From Victivallales bacterium (GTDB lineage Bacteria; Verrucomicrobiota; Lentisphaeria; Oligosphaerales; Oligosphaeraceae): 6,258 nt of DNA. The translations under genes and the position numbers were made by a program. Below, piece by piece: positions 1 to 6,258 of this stretch (positions are counted from its first letter, which is position 1; every line of letters begins with the position of its first letter). Under the pieces are notes generated by a model. That model saw only the letters and a list, made by a program, of their open reading frames with translations. It was not told the origin of the DNA and did not search any database. The stretch is from positions 1 through 6,258 of the forward strand of contig JAFRLP010000264.1 of the NCBI GenBank assembly GCA_017431185.1. Reading direction: 5' to 3'.

Positions 1-12
1 CAAGGTCAAATG

Positions 13-61
13 GCAAATCAGATTCTGGACATGGCAAAACAGGCGGGGGGATTGAATTGTT
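13..61. repeat. Direct repeat, copy 1 (partner at 157-204)
   Basis: This segment matches 157-204 at about 44 of 49 aligned positions. The core is a perfect 27-base identity (23-49 against 167-193), and the flanks on both sides also match with a few substitutions and one single-base gap. The copies are in the same orientation, 144 bases apart, and both lie in non-coding DNA downstream of the acetyltransferase gene. Flanking similarity beyond the core suggests a duplicated or dispersed element rather than chance. No open reading frame or terminator T-tract is associated with it. Its function is unknown. Confidence 0.85.
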
Positions 62-75
62 GTAACTATTCAGAA

Positions 76-127
76 CCCCAGGCCACTTCAATCCGCGAGG
101 CCTGAAGGACTCGCGGGCAGGTTGGGG
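76..127. repeat. Palindromic segment between the two direct repeats
   Basis: A perfect 7-bp inverted repeat (CCGCGAG at 93-99, CTCGCGG at 110-116) encloses a 10-base loop that can add two more pairs across a TGAA tetraloop. Outside it, CCCCA at 76-80 can pair with TGGGG at 123-127. A competing pairing, CAGGCC at 79-84 with GGCCTG at 99-104, is also possible. The segment sits between two direct repeats, so the whole 13-204 block reads as repeat, palindrome, repeat. No run of T follows the stem on either strand, so an intrinsic terminator is not supported. The role is unknown. Confidence 0.5.
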
Positions 128-214
128 ACTCACGCCTGGCACGCCAAGTTCTCAGAGCAAATCTGGTTCTGGACATGGCAAAACAGGCGGGGGACTGACT
201 TGTTTTCCTTGGAA

Positions 215-763
215 TTAGAAATCCGGCAAGCGGGACAGGGCGGCGTAGATGCGGGTCCAGCGGTCTTCCATGTCATCCTGATACAGCCATGGACGCCAGC
301 CGAGATTGAGAAACACGGAGATGGCGGGGAGGCGCCAGTCATCCGTCACCAGGTAAAGCGTACGATAACCTTGTGCACGGCACAAAGCCATGGCTTGTGC
401 GCTGACGGCGCTGGCAAGGCCGCGTTCACGGTAGTCGGGATGGGTCATAGTCCACGCCAGGCAACCAAGCTCATCATCTGGTTCAGGCAATTGGCTGCGT
501 TGCGCGGCAGCCGATGCGACGATTTTTCCGGTGGCCTCCTCCACAACCACGAGCAATCCCTCCGGCAAGGCCAGGTTCTCAAGGTATTCCAGCAATTCAG
601 GCTCACCTGGCAGGGAGTCGAATTCGGCGGCTTTGCGCAGTTCCAGATAGGCTGGCGTATCCTCTGGACGCCAAGGTCTAATGGCAAAGCCGTCGGGCAA
701 TGTACAGTCAGGCAACGGGTCGGGGTCCGTGTCCGCATCAAAGGTCATGCGTAATTGTGGCAT
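215..763 (-). CDS. GNAT family N-acetyltransferase
   Basis: This is a predicted acyl-CoA-dependent N-acetyltransferase of 182 residues, a usual length for a single GNAT domain. The acetyl-CoA pyrophosphate loop is visible in the segment HPDYRERGLASAV (108-120), where R112-x-x-G115-x-A117 fits the Q/RxxGxG/A motif. It is preceded by a strand (LGCLAWTMT, 99-107) and followed by the helix that normally carries this loop. A later strand (TLYLVTDD, 135-142) and the N/A-I-x-F-L-x-x-L-G-W segment (147-156) match the family's C-terminal motif. The substrate cannot be predicted. I chose the ATG at 763. A GTG at 823 would extend the protein, but the extension would be translated from the hairpin at 792-820 and resembles no GNAT N-terminus. 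A second ATG at 748 is also possible; neither has a clear Shine-Dalgarno. The gene is last in the run, 76 bases after the nucleotide-sugar gene, so it may have separate expression. Confidence 0.85.
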   Translation of the reverse strand: MPQLRMTFDADTDPDPLPDCTLPDGFAIRPWRPEDTPAYLELRKAAEFDSLPGEPELLEYLENLALPEGLLVVVEEATGKIVASAAAQRSQLPEPDDELGCLAWTMTHPDYRERGLASAVSAQAMALCRAQGYRTLYLVTDDWRLPAISVFLNLGWRPWLYQDDMEDRWTRIYAALSRLPDF

Positions 764-791
764 AATGATTGGGGGGGCTATGGCTATTATT

Positions 792-820
792 CGCAGAGGC
801 GGCCACAGACCGCCCCTGCA
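792..820 (-). repeat. Strong hairpin between uxs and the GNAT gene
   Basis: Read on the minus strand, this is a nearly perfect 13-bp stem with a 3-base loop (805-807). Three pairs are G-U wobbles: 797 with 815, 803 with 809, and the closing pair 792 with 820. On the plus strand these same positions would be A-C mismatches, so the structure is stable only in minus-strand RNA, the direction of transcription here. It starts 20 bases after the uxs stop codon. It lacks a following U-tract (the next bases are GAATAATAGCC), so it is not a standard intrinsic terminator. It could be a processing or mRNA-stabilising element, or one copy of a dispersed palindromic repeat. Confidence 0.65.
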
Positions 821-839
821 CACAATCGTGAGCGAGCGC

Positions 840-1811
840 TCAATGGGCAGCGCGGCAGAATTCAGGTTCTTCGCGCAGGAGTTGCTCGAAGAAGGCGATG
901 GTCTTGGTCAAGCCGTCGCGCAACTGCGTGGTGGGTTGCCAATGGAGCAGTTCCTGGGCCTTGCTGATGTCGGGGCGGCGGCGTGTCGGGTCGTCAGACG
1001 GCAGTGGTCTCCGCACAATCCTGGATTTGGAGCCAGTCAGTTCAATGACATTCTCCGCCAATTGGAGAATCGTGAACTCACCGGGATTGCCGATATTGAT
1101 GGGGCCGGTCACCTCCTCGGGGGTGGCCATCATTCTGACCATCGCCTCCAGCAAATCATCGACATAGCAGAAACTGCGGGTCTGCGAACCATCGCCGTAG
1201 ATGGTGAGGTCCTGGTTCTGCAGGGCCTGGAGGATGAAGTTGCTGACCACACGCCCGTCATTGGGGTGCATGCGGGGACCGTAGGTGTTGAAGATGCGAA
1301 CAATCTTGATGGGCAGTTTGGCCTGGAGCCAATAGGCGTGGAACAGGGTCTCAGCGCAGCGCTTGCCCTCGTCATAGCACGAACGCAGCCCGATGGGGTT
1401 GACGTTGCCCCAATAGGACTCGACCTGCGGATGGATGGAGGGGTCGCCGTACACCTCCGAGGTGGAACTTTGCAGGATGCGCGCCCCCAGGCGCTTGGCA
1501 AGGCCCAGCATGTTGATGGCGCCATGGACACAGGTCTTGACCGTCTGAACAGGGTCCTTCTGGTAATGGACAGGGGAGGCGGGGCAGGCCAGATTGTAGA
1601 TTTCATCGACCTCCACGTAGAGCGGGAAAGTGACGTCATGGCGGAGCAACTCAAATCTCGGATTGTCGAGCAGATGGTAGATGTTCCGCTTGGAGCCGGT
1701 GAAGAAGTTATCCACGCAGATGACCTCATCGCCAGCGGCCAGCAGCTTCTCGCAAAGATGCGAGCCAAGGAATCCACCGCCGCCTGTAACCAGTATTCGT
1801 TTTCCTGACAT
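840..1811 (-). CDS. uxs: UDP-glucuronate decarboxylase (UDP-xylose synthase)
   Basis: This enzyme converts UDP-glucuronate to UDP-xylose and CO2 in the cytosol through an NAD+-bound 4-keto intermediate. It supplies pentose for cell-surface glycans. It is an extended short-chain dehydrogenase/reductase; residues are numbered for the 324-residue frame that begins one codon upstream at GTG 1814. The N-terminal NAD loop is TGGGGFLG (10-17). The active site shows [10 protein letters not shown] (116-125) with T118 and E120, and the Y147-x-x-x-K151 pair in CYDEGKR. Family-specific stretches include [12 protein letters not shown] (74-85), [10 protein letters not shown] (173-182) and [10 protein letters not shown] (274-283), which together separate it from 4,6-dehydratases and epimerases. 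There is no membrane anchor, as is usual in bacterial forms. The ATG at 1811 is preferred because GGGG (minus strand) lies 6 bases upstream; the GTG at 1814 would be only 3 bases from it. It begins 21 bases after the isocitrate dehydrogenase stop, suggesting co-transcription. Confidence 0.95.
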   Translation of the reverse strand: MSGKRILVTGGGGFLGSHLCEKLLAAGDEVICVDNFFTGSKRNIYHLLDNPRFELLRHDVTFPLYVEVDEIYNLACPASPVHYQKDPVQTVKTCVHGAINMLGLAKRLGARILQSSTSEVYGDPSIHPQVESYWGNVNPIGLRSCYDEGKRCAETLFHAYWLQAKLPIKIVRIFNTYGPRMHPNDGRVVSNFILQALQNQDLTIYGDGSQTRSFCYVDDLLEAMVRMMATPEEVTGPINIGNPGEFTILQLAENVIELTGSKSRIVRRPLPSDDPTRRRPDISKAQELLHWQPTTQLRDGLTKTIAFFEQLLREEPEFCRAAH

Positions 1812-1817
1812 CACTTT

Positions 1818-1821
1818 CCCC
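1818..1821 (-). promoter_or_regulatory. Ribosome binding site of uxs
   Basis: The minus-strand sequence AAGGGGAAAGTG precedes the ATG at 1811. Its GGGG is spaced 6 bases from that ATG but only 3 from the in-frame GTG at 1814, which favours the ATG. The match to the anti-Shine-Dalgarno is imperfect. Confidence 0.5.
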
Positions 1822-1832
1822 TTTTTGGAGGG

Positions 1833-3062
1833 TTACATGTTCTCGGCGATGAGCCTGCCGAATTCGGAGCATTTGACCAGCGTGGCGCCCTCCATCAGCC
1901 GTTCCAGGTCATAGGTGACCTTACGGCTGGCGATGGTGCGGTTCAGCCCGCGGATCACCGCGTCCGCCGCCTCTGTCCAGCCCAGGTAGCGCAGCATCAT
2001 TTCACCGGAGAGGATGAGGCTGCCAGGATTCACCTTGTCCTGGTTGGCGTATTTGGGGGCCGTCCCATGAGTGGCTTCGAAGACGGCGCAGCCAGTGTCG
2101 TAGTTGATGTTGGCGCCAGGCGCGATGCCAATGCCGCCCACGCAGGCGGCCAGCGCATCGGAGATGTAGTCGCCATTCAGGTTCAACGTGGCAATCACGC
2201 TGTGGTCGGCGGGGCGGGTGAGGATCTGCTGGAGGAAAGCGTCCGCAATGCAGTCCTTGACCACGATTTCGCGTCCCGTCCTGGGATTGCTGAACCGGCA
2301 CCAAGGCCCCTTGTCGATGAGCGTGGCGCCAAACTCCCCGTGCGCCAGCGCATACCCCCAGTCGCGGAACGCCCCCTCCGTGTATTTCATGATGTTGCCC
2401 TTGTGGACCAGCGTGACCGATGGGCGGTCATTGTCGATGGCGTATTTGATGGCGGAGCGGACAAGCCGTTCCGTTCCAGCCTTCGAGACAGGCTTGACGC
2501 CTACGCCGCAGTGTTCGGGGAAGCGGATTTTCGCGTAGCGCTCCGGAAACGAGGACTTCAGGTAATCCAGCAGGGCGACTGCCTCCATGCTGTCAGGCAC
2601 AAACTCAATGCCGGCATAGATGTCCTCCGTGTTCTCGCGGAAGATGACCATATCGACCAGTTCAGGATGCAGCACGGGCGAAGGCACTCCCGTGAACCAG
2701 CGCACGGGACGCTGGCAGACGTAGAGGTCGCACTGCTGGCGGATGGCCACGTTCAGGCTGCGCATTCCGCCACCCACAGGAGTGGTCAACGGTCCCTTGA
2801 TGCCCACCAGGTACTTCTGGAAAGCGGCCAGCGTCTCCTCCGGCAACCAGCTTCCCGTCTGGTTGAACGCCTTTTCGCCAGCCAGGACCTCCAGCCATTC
2901 CAGACTGCGCTCGCCGCCGTAGCTCTTGGCCACCGCCGTGTCCAGGACATGCTGTGCGGCGCGCCAGATGTCCGGTCCGGTGCCGTCTCCTTCAATGAAG
3001 GGAATAATTGGGTGATTTCCCACGACCAGCCCCTTCGGGCCCATTTGAATGATGTCTGACAT
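1833..3062 (-). CDS. icd: Isocitrate dehydrogenase [NADP+]
   Basis: This enzyme oxidatively decarboxylates isocitrate to 2-oxoglutarate with reduction of NADP+, a TCA-cycle step that supplies the glutamate precursor and NADPH. At 409 residues it is full length and close to the homodimeric E. coli type (416). The substrate-binding loop [16 protein letters not shown] (94-109) contains S102, the residue phosphorylated by AceK in E. coli, plus N104 and R108. RPVR (118-121), R142 and Y149 in [12 protein letters not shown]221 in [11 protein letters not shown] and D298 in NLNGDYISD supply the remaining substrate and metal contacts. Coenzyme specificity follows from K337-Y338 in THGTAPKYA and from Y384 and R388 in VTYDLERLM, which correspond to the NADP-selecting residues of E. 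coli Icd; NAD-type enzymes differ there. The ATG at 3062 gives an N-terminus matching the family, with a weak AGGA 11 bases upstream. The gene lies 30 bases after the FHA gene. No aceK is visible, so phosphorylation control is unproven. Confidence 0.97.
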   Translation of the reverse strand: MSDIIQMGPKGLVVGNHPIIPFIEGDGTGPDIWRAAQHVLDTAVAKSYGGERSLEWLEVLAGEKAFNQTGSWLPEETLAAFQKYLVGIKGPLTTPVGGGMRSLNVAIRQQCDLYVCQRPVRWFTGVPSPVLHPELVDMVIFRENTEDIYAGIEFVPDSMEAVALLDYLKSSFPERYAKIRFPEHCGVGVKPVSKAGTERLVRSAIKYAIDNDRPSVTLVHKGNIMKYTEGAFRDWGYALAHGEFGATLIDKGPWCRFSNPRTGREIVVKDCIADAFLQQILTRPADHSVIATLNLNGDYISDALAACVGGIGIAPGANINYDTGCAVFEATHGTAPKYANQDKVNPGSLILSGEMMLRYLGWTEAADAVIRGLNRTIASRKVTYDLERLMEGATLVKCSEFGRLIAENM

Positions 3063-3092
3063 GTCTTTGGCTGTCCTGTGTCGCCGATGGGT

Positions 3093-3386
3093 TTATTTCT
3101 TGAACGTGAGATAAGTCTTGCCGATGCGGATTTCATCCCCGTCGTTGAGTAATTTCGGGACGGCGACCTCCACGGGGAGTTCGTTGAGGAAGGTGCCATT
3201 GACGGAGGAGTCATCCCGCAACAGGTAATCTCCATTGTGATGCACGATGGAGCAGTGCTGCCGCGAGAGTTCAGAGTCCTTGGCAAATTGCAGGTCGTTG
3301 CCATTGCCCCGGCCAATGTTGATGCAGCGATGAACCAGTTCAAAAGCCTGACGCTCGCCATCCAAATCGTATTCAAGTTTCGCCAT
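3093..3386 (-). CDS. Small stand-alone FHA-domain protein
   Basis: This 97-residue protein consists almost entirely of one forkhead-associated domain, a beta-sandwich that binds phosphothreonine peptides. The signature residues are all present: G25-R26 in NIGRGNGNDLQF, S41-R42-x-H44 in LSRQHCSIVHH, and N63-G64-T65 in SSVNGTFLN. The final strands contain L-NDGDEIRIGKTYLTF (80-95). There is no signal peptide, membrane segment or second domain, so it would act as a soluble adaptor. The partner is likely a target of a Ser/Thr kinase encoded elsewhere, since none is visible here. The ATG at 3386 has an AAGGA Shine-Dalgarno 9 bases upstream. It sits between the transporter (42 bases upstream) and icd (30 bases downstream). 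Regulation of a neighbouring enzyme by analogy with actinobacterial GarA, an FHA protein that controls 2-oxoglutarate metabolism, is only a hypothesis. This protein lacks GarA's long N-terminal phosphorylatable tail. Confidence 0.93.
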   Translation of the reverse strand: MAKLEYDLDGERQAFELVHRCINIGRGNGNDLQFAKDSELSRQHCSIVHHNGDYLLRDDSSVNGTFLNELPVEVAVPKLLNDGDEIRIGKTYLTFKK

Positions 3387-3395
3387 GTTTCAAGT

Positions 3396-3400
3396 TCCTT
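3396..3400 (-). promoter_or_regulatory. Ribosome binding site of the FHA gene
   Basis: AAGGA on the minus strand lies 9 bases before the ATG at 3386 and supports that start for this small gene. Confidence 0.6.
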
Positions 3401-3428
3401 GTAGAGTTTAAGTGACAGAAAACCAATT

Positions 3429-4646
3429 TTAATGTAACACCTTCGCGGAAGTTTTCAAACGCCGTTGCGCCAAAAGAGTGGCCGACAGGAAAATGAGGCC
3501 TGCCAGGACGGCAAAACTCGCCTGGCTTCCCCAGAGAAGGACCGGCCTGTCGCTCCACCGTGCGCAAGCCTGCGCCCCGAACCAGGGGCCGACGGCGTAG
3601 CCGATTCCGCGCACCAGCCCCGAGGAGGCCATGGTGATTCCCGTCCGCCCCTGTGGTGAGCAGCGGGTGAGAATGGTGTAGAGCGCGGGTTGCACCAGCA
3701 GTTCGCCCCCCGTCAGGATGGCCACGCAGCCCGCCAGGCTCCAGGCCCCGCCCGCCAGGCCAATGGCGAAGTAGCCGACCGCATACATCGCGCACCCCAG
3801 AACCAGACGATGATACTGCCTGGCCTGGATTTTGTCCATCAGCAGCGTGGCCGGCACCTGAAGCAGGATGATGAGGAGGCCGTTCAGCGAATAGACCAGC
3901 CCCAGCGGATGGCGGCCAATCCCCATGATTCCCGTGGCATAGATGGACATGGTGCTGTACAGTTGAGAGACCAGCAGGTAAAGGATGAATGCCCCCAGCA
4001 GAAGCGTGGTCAGTTCCACGCCTGTGAACAGTTTGGCGAGGCTTCGCCACTCCAGTCCCTTGCTGGCGCGTCCGGCGCCTTTGGCGGGAGCCTTGCAGAT
4101 ATAGGAGGTGTAGAAGGCGCACGCCTGGCACAATGCGGCGGTGCAGAGAAACAGTGCCCAGAAGGGAATGTGCGCCAGAAAGGAACCCGTCGCAGGCCCC
4201 AGCGCCCAGCCGATGTTGTAGCCGATGCGAATGTTGCTGTAGAACATCGGACGCTCGGCCTCGGTGGTCATGTCGGCCAGGTAGGCGTCCGCCGCAATGC
4301 CGAAGAAAGAGCCGAAGAAGGTGTTGAACACCAGCGCCACCAGAAACGCCCAGAACGGGGCCTCGAAAAAGGCAAGCGCGGCCAGGCCGAGAAAAACGGC
4401 GGTGCGGATGGTCTGGCCAAACTGGAGCACAAACCTGCGCCCCAGGCGGTCGGTGAGCCACCCTGCCACGGGCGGACCGACAATCGCGGCCGCACCCATC
4501 GCGGGAAAGATCAGGCCGACGGTCTCCATGGGAATCCCGCGAGCGGTGTTCAGATAGCCTGGAATGAACGGATAAACGATGGAGTACGCCAACTGATTGA
4601 TGCACCAGGCGGTCGCCAAAGACAGTGATGTGCGGTTGTAAAGCAT
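3429..4646 (-). CDS. MFS transporter, probable efflux-type (DHA1-like)
   Basis: This is a 405-residue inner-membrane protein with about twelve hydrophobic helices in two six-helix halves, split by a charged loop (about 184-209, rich in Lys, Arg and Gly). It is a typical major facilitator superfamily antiporter in size and layout. Motif A between helices 2 and 3 is clear: G62-W-L-T-D66-R67-L-G69-R70-R71. Helix 5 has an antiporter-type motif C, GWALGPATGSFL (146-157), which in this superfamily marks proton-coupled exporters rather than importers. Helix 4 carries the acidic stretch AADAYLAD (118-125), possibly involved in proton or substrate handling. The cargo cannot be read from the sequence; drugs, sugars or metabolites are all possible. 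The ATG at 4646 has GAGG 5 bases upstream. It begins 15 bases after the hydE stop, so the two are probably translated from one message. Confidence 0.9.
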   Translation of the reverse strand: MLYNRTSLSLATAWCINQLAYSIVYPFIPGYLNTARGIPMETVGLIFPAMGAAAIVGPPVAGWLTDRLGRRFVLQFGQTIRTAVFLGLAALAFFEAPFWAFLVALVFNTFFGSFFGIAADAYLADMTTEAERPMFYSNIRIGYNIGWALGPATGSFLAHIPFWALFLCTAALCQACAFYTSYICKAPAKGAGRASKGLEWRSLAKLFTGVELTTLLLGAFILYLLVSQLYSTMSIYATGIMGIGRHPLGLVYSLNGLLIILLQVPATLLMDKIQARQYHRLVLGCAMYAVGYFAIGLAGGAWSLAGCVAILTGGELLVQPALYTILTRCSPQGRTGITMASSGLVRGIGYAVGPWFGAQACARWSDRPVLLWGSQASFAVLAGLIFLSATLLAQRRLKTSAKVLH

Positions 4647-4651
4647 ATTTG

Positions 4652-4655
4652 CCTC
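4652..4655 (-). promoter_or_regulatory. Ribosome binding site of the MFS gene
   Basis: GAGG on the minus strand lies 5 bases before the ATG at 4646, within the 15-base gap after the hydE stop. This supports the start and separate initiation of translation within a shared message. Confidence 0.6.
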
Positions 4656-4661
4656 GACACT

Positions 4662-5747
4662 CTACGGATTGTGTGCGTCTGCCTGAAAATGCGGCGGGTC
4701 GTTGCGCCGCCCCCAGGCAATCTCCTCGCCGATGGCCTTCACCCGCGAATCAAAACAGGCGCAGCACAGCGCGGCGCTTTCGGCGGTGCAGGGCTTGTTG
4801 GGGTAAAGTTCGTAGTCGGGACGGTATTTCTGCCCCGTGACATTCGGCATGGCAACGTTGGCCCCAGCCAGGAAACCCAATTCCCGCCCGTCCTCGCGCA
4901 AGGCCTGCAAAGCAGTGGTGGAGGCGATGTTGACGTTGTGGAGGTAGAGACGGCAGACGGCAATCATCCGCAGCCCCAGTTCCAACTGGCGCGCCTTGTA
5001 TTGAGGCGTCAGTTCAATGCCCTTTCCCAGCGGGGTCTGGGCATGGGGAATATAGGGCCCCATCCCAATCATGTCGCAATCCTCGCGACGGAAGAACTCC
5101 AGGTCGCCGGCCAGATGGTCGTAGGTTTGCCCAGGCAGGCCAATCATCACGCCGCTGCCCATCTGGTAGCCTAGCCGTTTCAGGGTGCGCAGGCACTCCA
5201 GGCGACGGTTGAAGGAGTGGCTGGCGGGATGCAGTTGCGCATAGAATTCGGGTGAGGAACTCTCGATGCGCAACAGATAGCGGTGTGCGCCGGCCGCCAG
5301 CCAGCGGCGATAGGTCTCCTCGCTCTGTTCGCCCAGGCTTAAGGTGACGCCCAGTTCCTCTCCCGCAAACGCATGGATTTTCCGCAGCAGCCCCTCGATG
5401 AACACGGTATGCTCCTCGCTTTCCACCTCGCCTCCCTGAAGAACCAGGGAGCCATAGCGCTGCTCGCAAGTCCAACGGGCGCATTCCAGCACCTCATCCT
5501 CGCTCAGCCGATAGCGATGCACGGAGGGGTTGCCGCTGCGGATGCCGCAGTAATAGCAGTTCTTGCCGCAGATGTTGCTCCATTCAATGAGTCCGCGCAG
5601 AGCCACCTTCCTGCCCACATAGCGGCATTTGAGTTCGTAGGCAGCCGCAAACAATTCTTCCTGGGGCGCATCGCGCAGGAGAGCCACCAGTTCATCGTGC
5701 GCCAGCCTTCCAGGACCGGCCAGCGCCTTTGCAATCAGTTTGTTCAT
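4662..5747 (-). CDS. hydE: [FeFe]-hydrogenase maturation radical SAM enzyme HydE
   Basis: HydE is a radical S-adenosylmethionine enzyme that, with HydG and HydF, builds the diiron subcluster of the [FeFe]-hydrogenase H-cluster. It acts on the cysteine-bound Fe(CO)2(CN) synthon made by HydG. In the 361-residue product the radical SAM cluster motif is C60-x3-C64-x2-C67 within SNICGKNCYYCGIR. A second set, C320-x7-C328-x2-C331, has the exact spacing of the accessory iron-sulfur site known in many HydE proteins, which the relative PylB is not expected to have. Other HydE-like stretches are GSGVMIGLPGQT (197-208), DMIGMGPYIPHAQTPL (225-240) and AGANVAMPNVT (294-304). I chose the ATG at 5747. An in-frame TTG at 5795 would overlap mgtE and add a Cys-rich tail foreign to the family. 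No strong Shine-Dalgarno precedes 5747, which lies 22 bases after the mgtE stop. No hydF, hydG or hydrogenase gene is in view. Confidence 0.92.
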   Translation of the reverse strand: MNKLIAKALAGPGRLAHDELVALLRDAPQEELFAAAYELKCRYVGRKVALRGLIEWSNICGKNCYYCGIRSGNPSVHRYRLSEDEVLECARWTCEQRYGSLVLQGGEVESEEHTVFIEGLLRKIHAFAGEELGVTLSLGEQSEETYRRWLAAGAHRYLLRIESSSPEFYAQLHPASHSFNRRLECLRTLKRLGYQMGSGVMIGLPGQTYDHLAGDLEFFRREDCDMIGMGPYIPHAQTPLGKGIELTPQYKARQLELGLRMIAVCRLYLHNVNIASTTALQALREDGRELGFLAGANVAMPNVTGQKYRPDYELYPNKPCTAESAALCCACFDSRVKAIGEEIAWGRRNDPPHFQADAHNP

Positions 5748-5769
5748 TGGATTGAAATCGCCACGTCGA

Positions 5770-6258
5770 TCAGCCAGGCAGCAGCATGCTGGCAATCCAG
5801 AAATAGAGCAGCAGGCAAACCGAATCGATGACGGTGGTCAGCAGCGGGGAGGAGACCATGGCAGGGTCACGCCCTGCCTTTCGGGCCATCATCGGCAAGG
5901 CCGCCCCCAGGAGTTTGGAGAAACAGACCGTCAGGAACAAAGTCGCATTGACCGCCAAATTGGCACGGGCGGACAGTTCAGGCACAAACAGCAGCATTCG
6001 CAGCCAATTCACCAGGCATAATGCCGCCGCGACCATCCCGCCCACGCAGAGTTCTTTCCAAATGACCTGCAGCCAGTCAGTCAGTTCGATTTCACCGACC
6101 GCCATGCCGCGGATAATCAGCGTGGAGGACTGGGCCCCGCAGTTCCCGCCCAAGTCCATCAGCATCGGGATGAAACTGGCCAGCACCACCTGGGAAGTTA
6201 ATGTCAGTTTTCTTGTTCCGTTTGTCTGAACTTCAAGATCTGAATCGTTTACAGTATA
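5770..6258 (-). CDS. mgtE: Magnesium transporter MgtE, C-terminal membrane part (partial)
   Basis: This is the transmembrane domain of an MgtE-type Mg2+ channel, which imports Mg2+ across the inner membrane as a homodimer. The recognisable part, from about 6204 to the stop, contains the hallmark VLASFIPMLMDLGGNCGAQSSTLIIRG (GGNxGxQ motif near 6130-6150). Three further hydrophobic helices follow. The last contains the segment SPLLTTVIDSVCLLLYF, whose Asp (codon about 5824-5826) matches the Mg2+-coordinating pore aspartate of Thermus MgtE. The N-terminal and CBS regulatory domains would lie beyond the window. The frame stays open to 6258, but upstream of about 6205 it encodes hydrophilic residues (NDSDLEVQTNGTRK) in AT-rich DNA. 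The family has a hydrophobic helix there, so the gene may be interrupted, or the sequence end chimeric. A GTG at 6189 is not a credible start because it lies inside the domain. Other DUF/SLC41-like channels are less likely. Confidence 0.87.
   Translation of the reverse strand, partial: YTVNDSDLEVQTNGTRKLTLTSQVVLASFIPMLMDLGGNCGAQSSTLIIRGMAVGEIELTDWLQVIWKELCVGGMVAAALCLVNWLRMLLFVPELSARANLAVNATLFLTVCFSKLLGAALPMMARKAGRDPAMVSSPLLTTVIDSVCLLLYFWIASMLLPG

Larger units (their letters stand above)
1..214. other. Non-coding region downstream of the GNAT gene
   Basis: This stretch beyond the last gene of the run has no convincing coding frame on either strand. It contains the direct repeat pair and the palindrome listed separately. 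No clear rho-independent terminator for the minus-strand transcript could be identified, so transcript termination here is unresolved. Confidence 0.6.

Noticed and set aside
93..116. Stem-loop as an intrinsic terminator for the gene run
   Set aside because: No T-tract follows the stem in the direction of transcription, so the terminator call is not supported.
672..688. A 17-base stretch inside the GNAT gene resembling bases 1-17 with one mismatch
   Set aside because: It lies within conserved coding sequence, is short, and the similarity does not extend to the flanks, so chance is the simpler explanation.
681..1808. A 375-residue plus-strand open frame opposite the UDP-xylose synthase gene
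   Set aside because: It is the antisense shadow of a strongly matched enzyme gene in GC-rich DNA. The translation shows no recognisable domain.
2067..3059. A 330-residue plus-strand open frame opposite icd
   Set aside because: The minus strand encodes an unmistakable isocitrate dehydrogenase across the same bases. The antisense product has no motif and an Arg/His/Ala-rich shadow composition.
3373..4628. Long frames overlapping the MFS gene: a 410-residue one on the minus strand in another frame and a 312-residue one on the plus strand
   Set aside because: The chosen minus-strand frame gives twelve membrane helices with motif A and motif C. The alternatives are Arg/Gly/His/Gln-rich with no membrane pattern or domain.
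4662..5747. PylB (methylornithine synthase) or biotin synthase as the identity of the radical SAM gene
   Set aside because: The CX7CX2C accessory cysteines and the GPYIPH-xx-TPL and AGANVAMPN stretches fit HydE better, and no pyrrolysine or biotin genes are nearby.

Overview
The window is bacterial, moderately GC-rich and densely coded. It holds seven protein genes, all on the minus strand, so transcription runs from the high coordinates to the low ones. In transcriptional order they are: the C-terminal part of an MgtE-type Mg2+ channel, the [FeFe]-hydrogenase maturase HydE, a 12-helix MFS transporter, a small stand-alone FHA protein, NADP-type isocitrate dehydrogenase, UDP-glucuronate decarboxylase (UDP-xylose synthase) and a GNAT acetyltransferase. 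Gaps between the first six genes are only 15 to 42 bases, which fits one transcription unit. The last gap is 76 bases and holds a strong RNA-type hairpin. No rRNA, tRNA, CRISPR array or transposase gene was found.

HydE is an oxygen-sensitive radical SAM enzyme that only makes sense with an [FeFe]-hydrogenase, so the host is probably an anaerobe or facultative fermenter. An FHA protein and a UDP-xylose synthase beside housekeeping genes would suit several phyla, including PVC-type bacteria (Lentisphaerae, Verrucomicrobia, Planctomycetes). The sequence does not settle the taxon. The genes do not form one obvious pathway: Mg2+ uptake, hydrogenase maturation, small-molecule export, phosphopeptide recognition, TCA-cycle oxidation, nucleotide-sugar synthesis and acyl transfer. 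This looks like a co-directional housekeeping run rather than a dedicated system, and I found no convincing new multi-gene system.

Both edges are unusual. At the left edge (1-214) there is no gene but a near-identical direct repeat pair (13-61 and 157-204) flanking a palindromic segment. At the right edge the MgtE reading frame stays open, but its match to the family stops near 6205. The last ~55 bases are AT-rich (about 34% GC) and encode a hydrophilic stretch where a membrane helix is expected, suggesting an insertion junction or a chimeric contig end.
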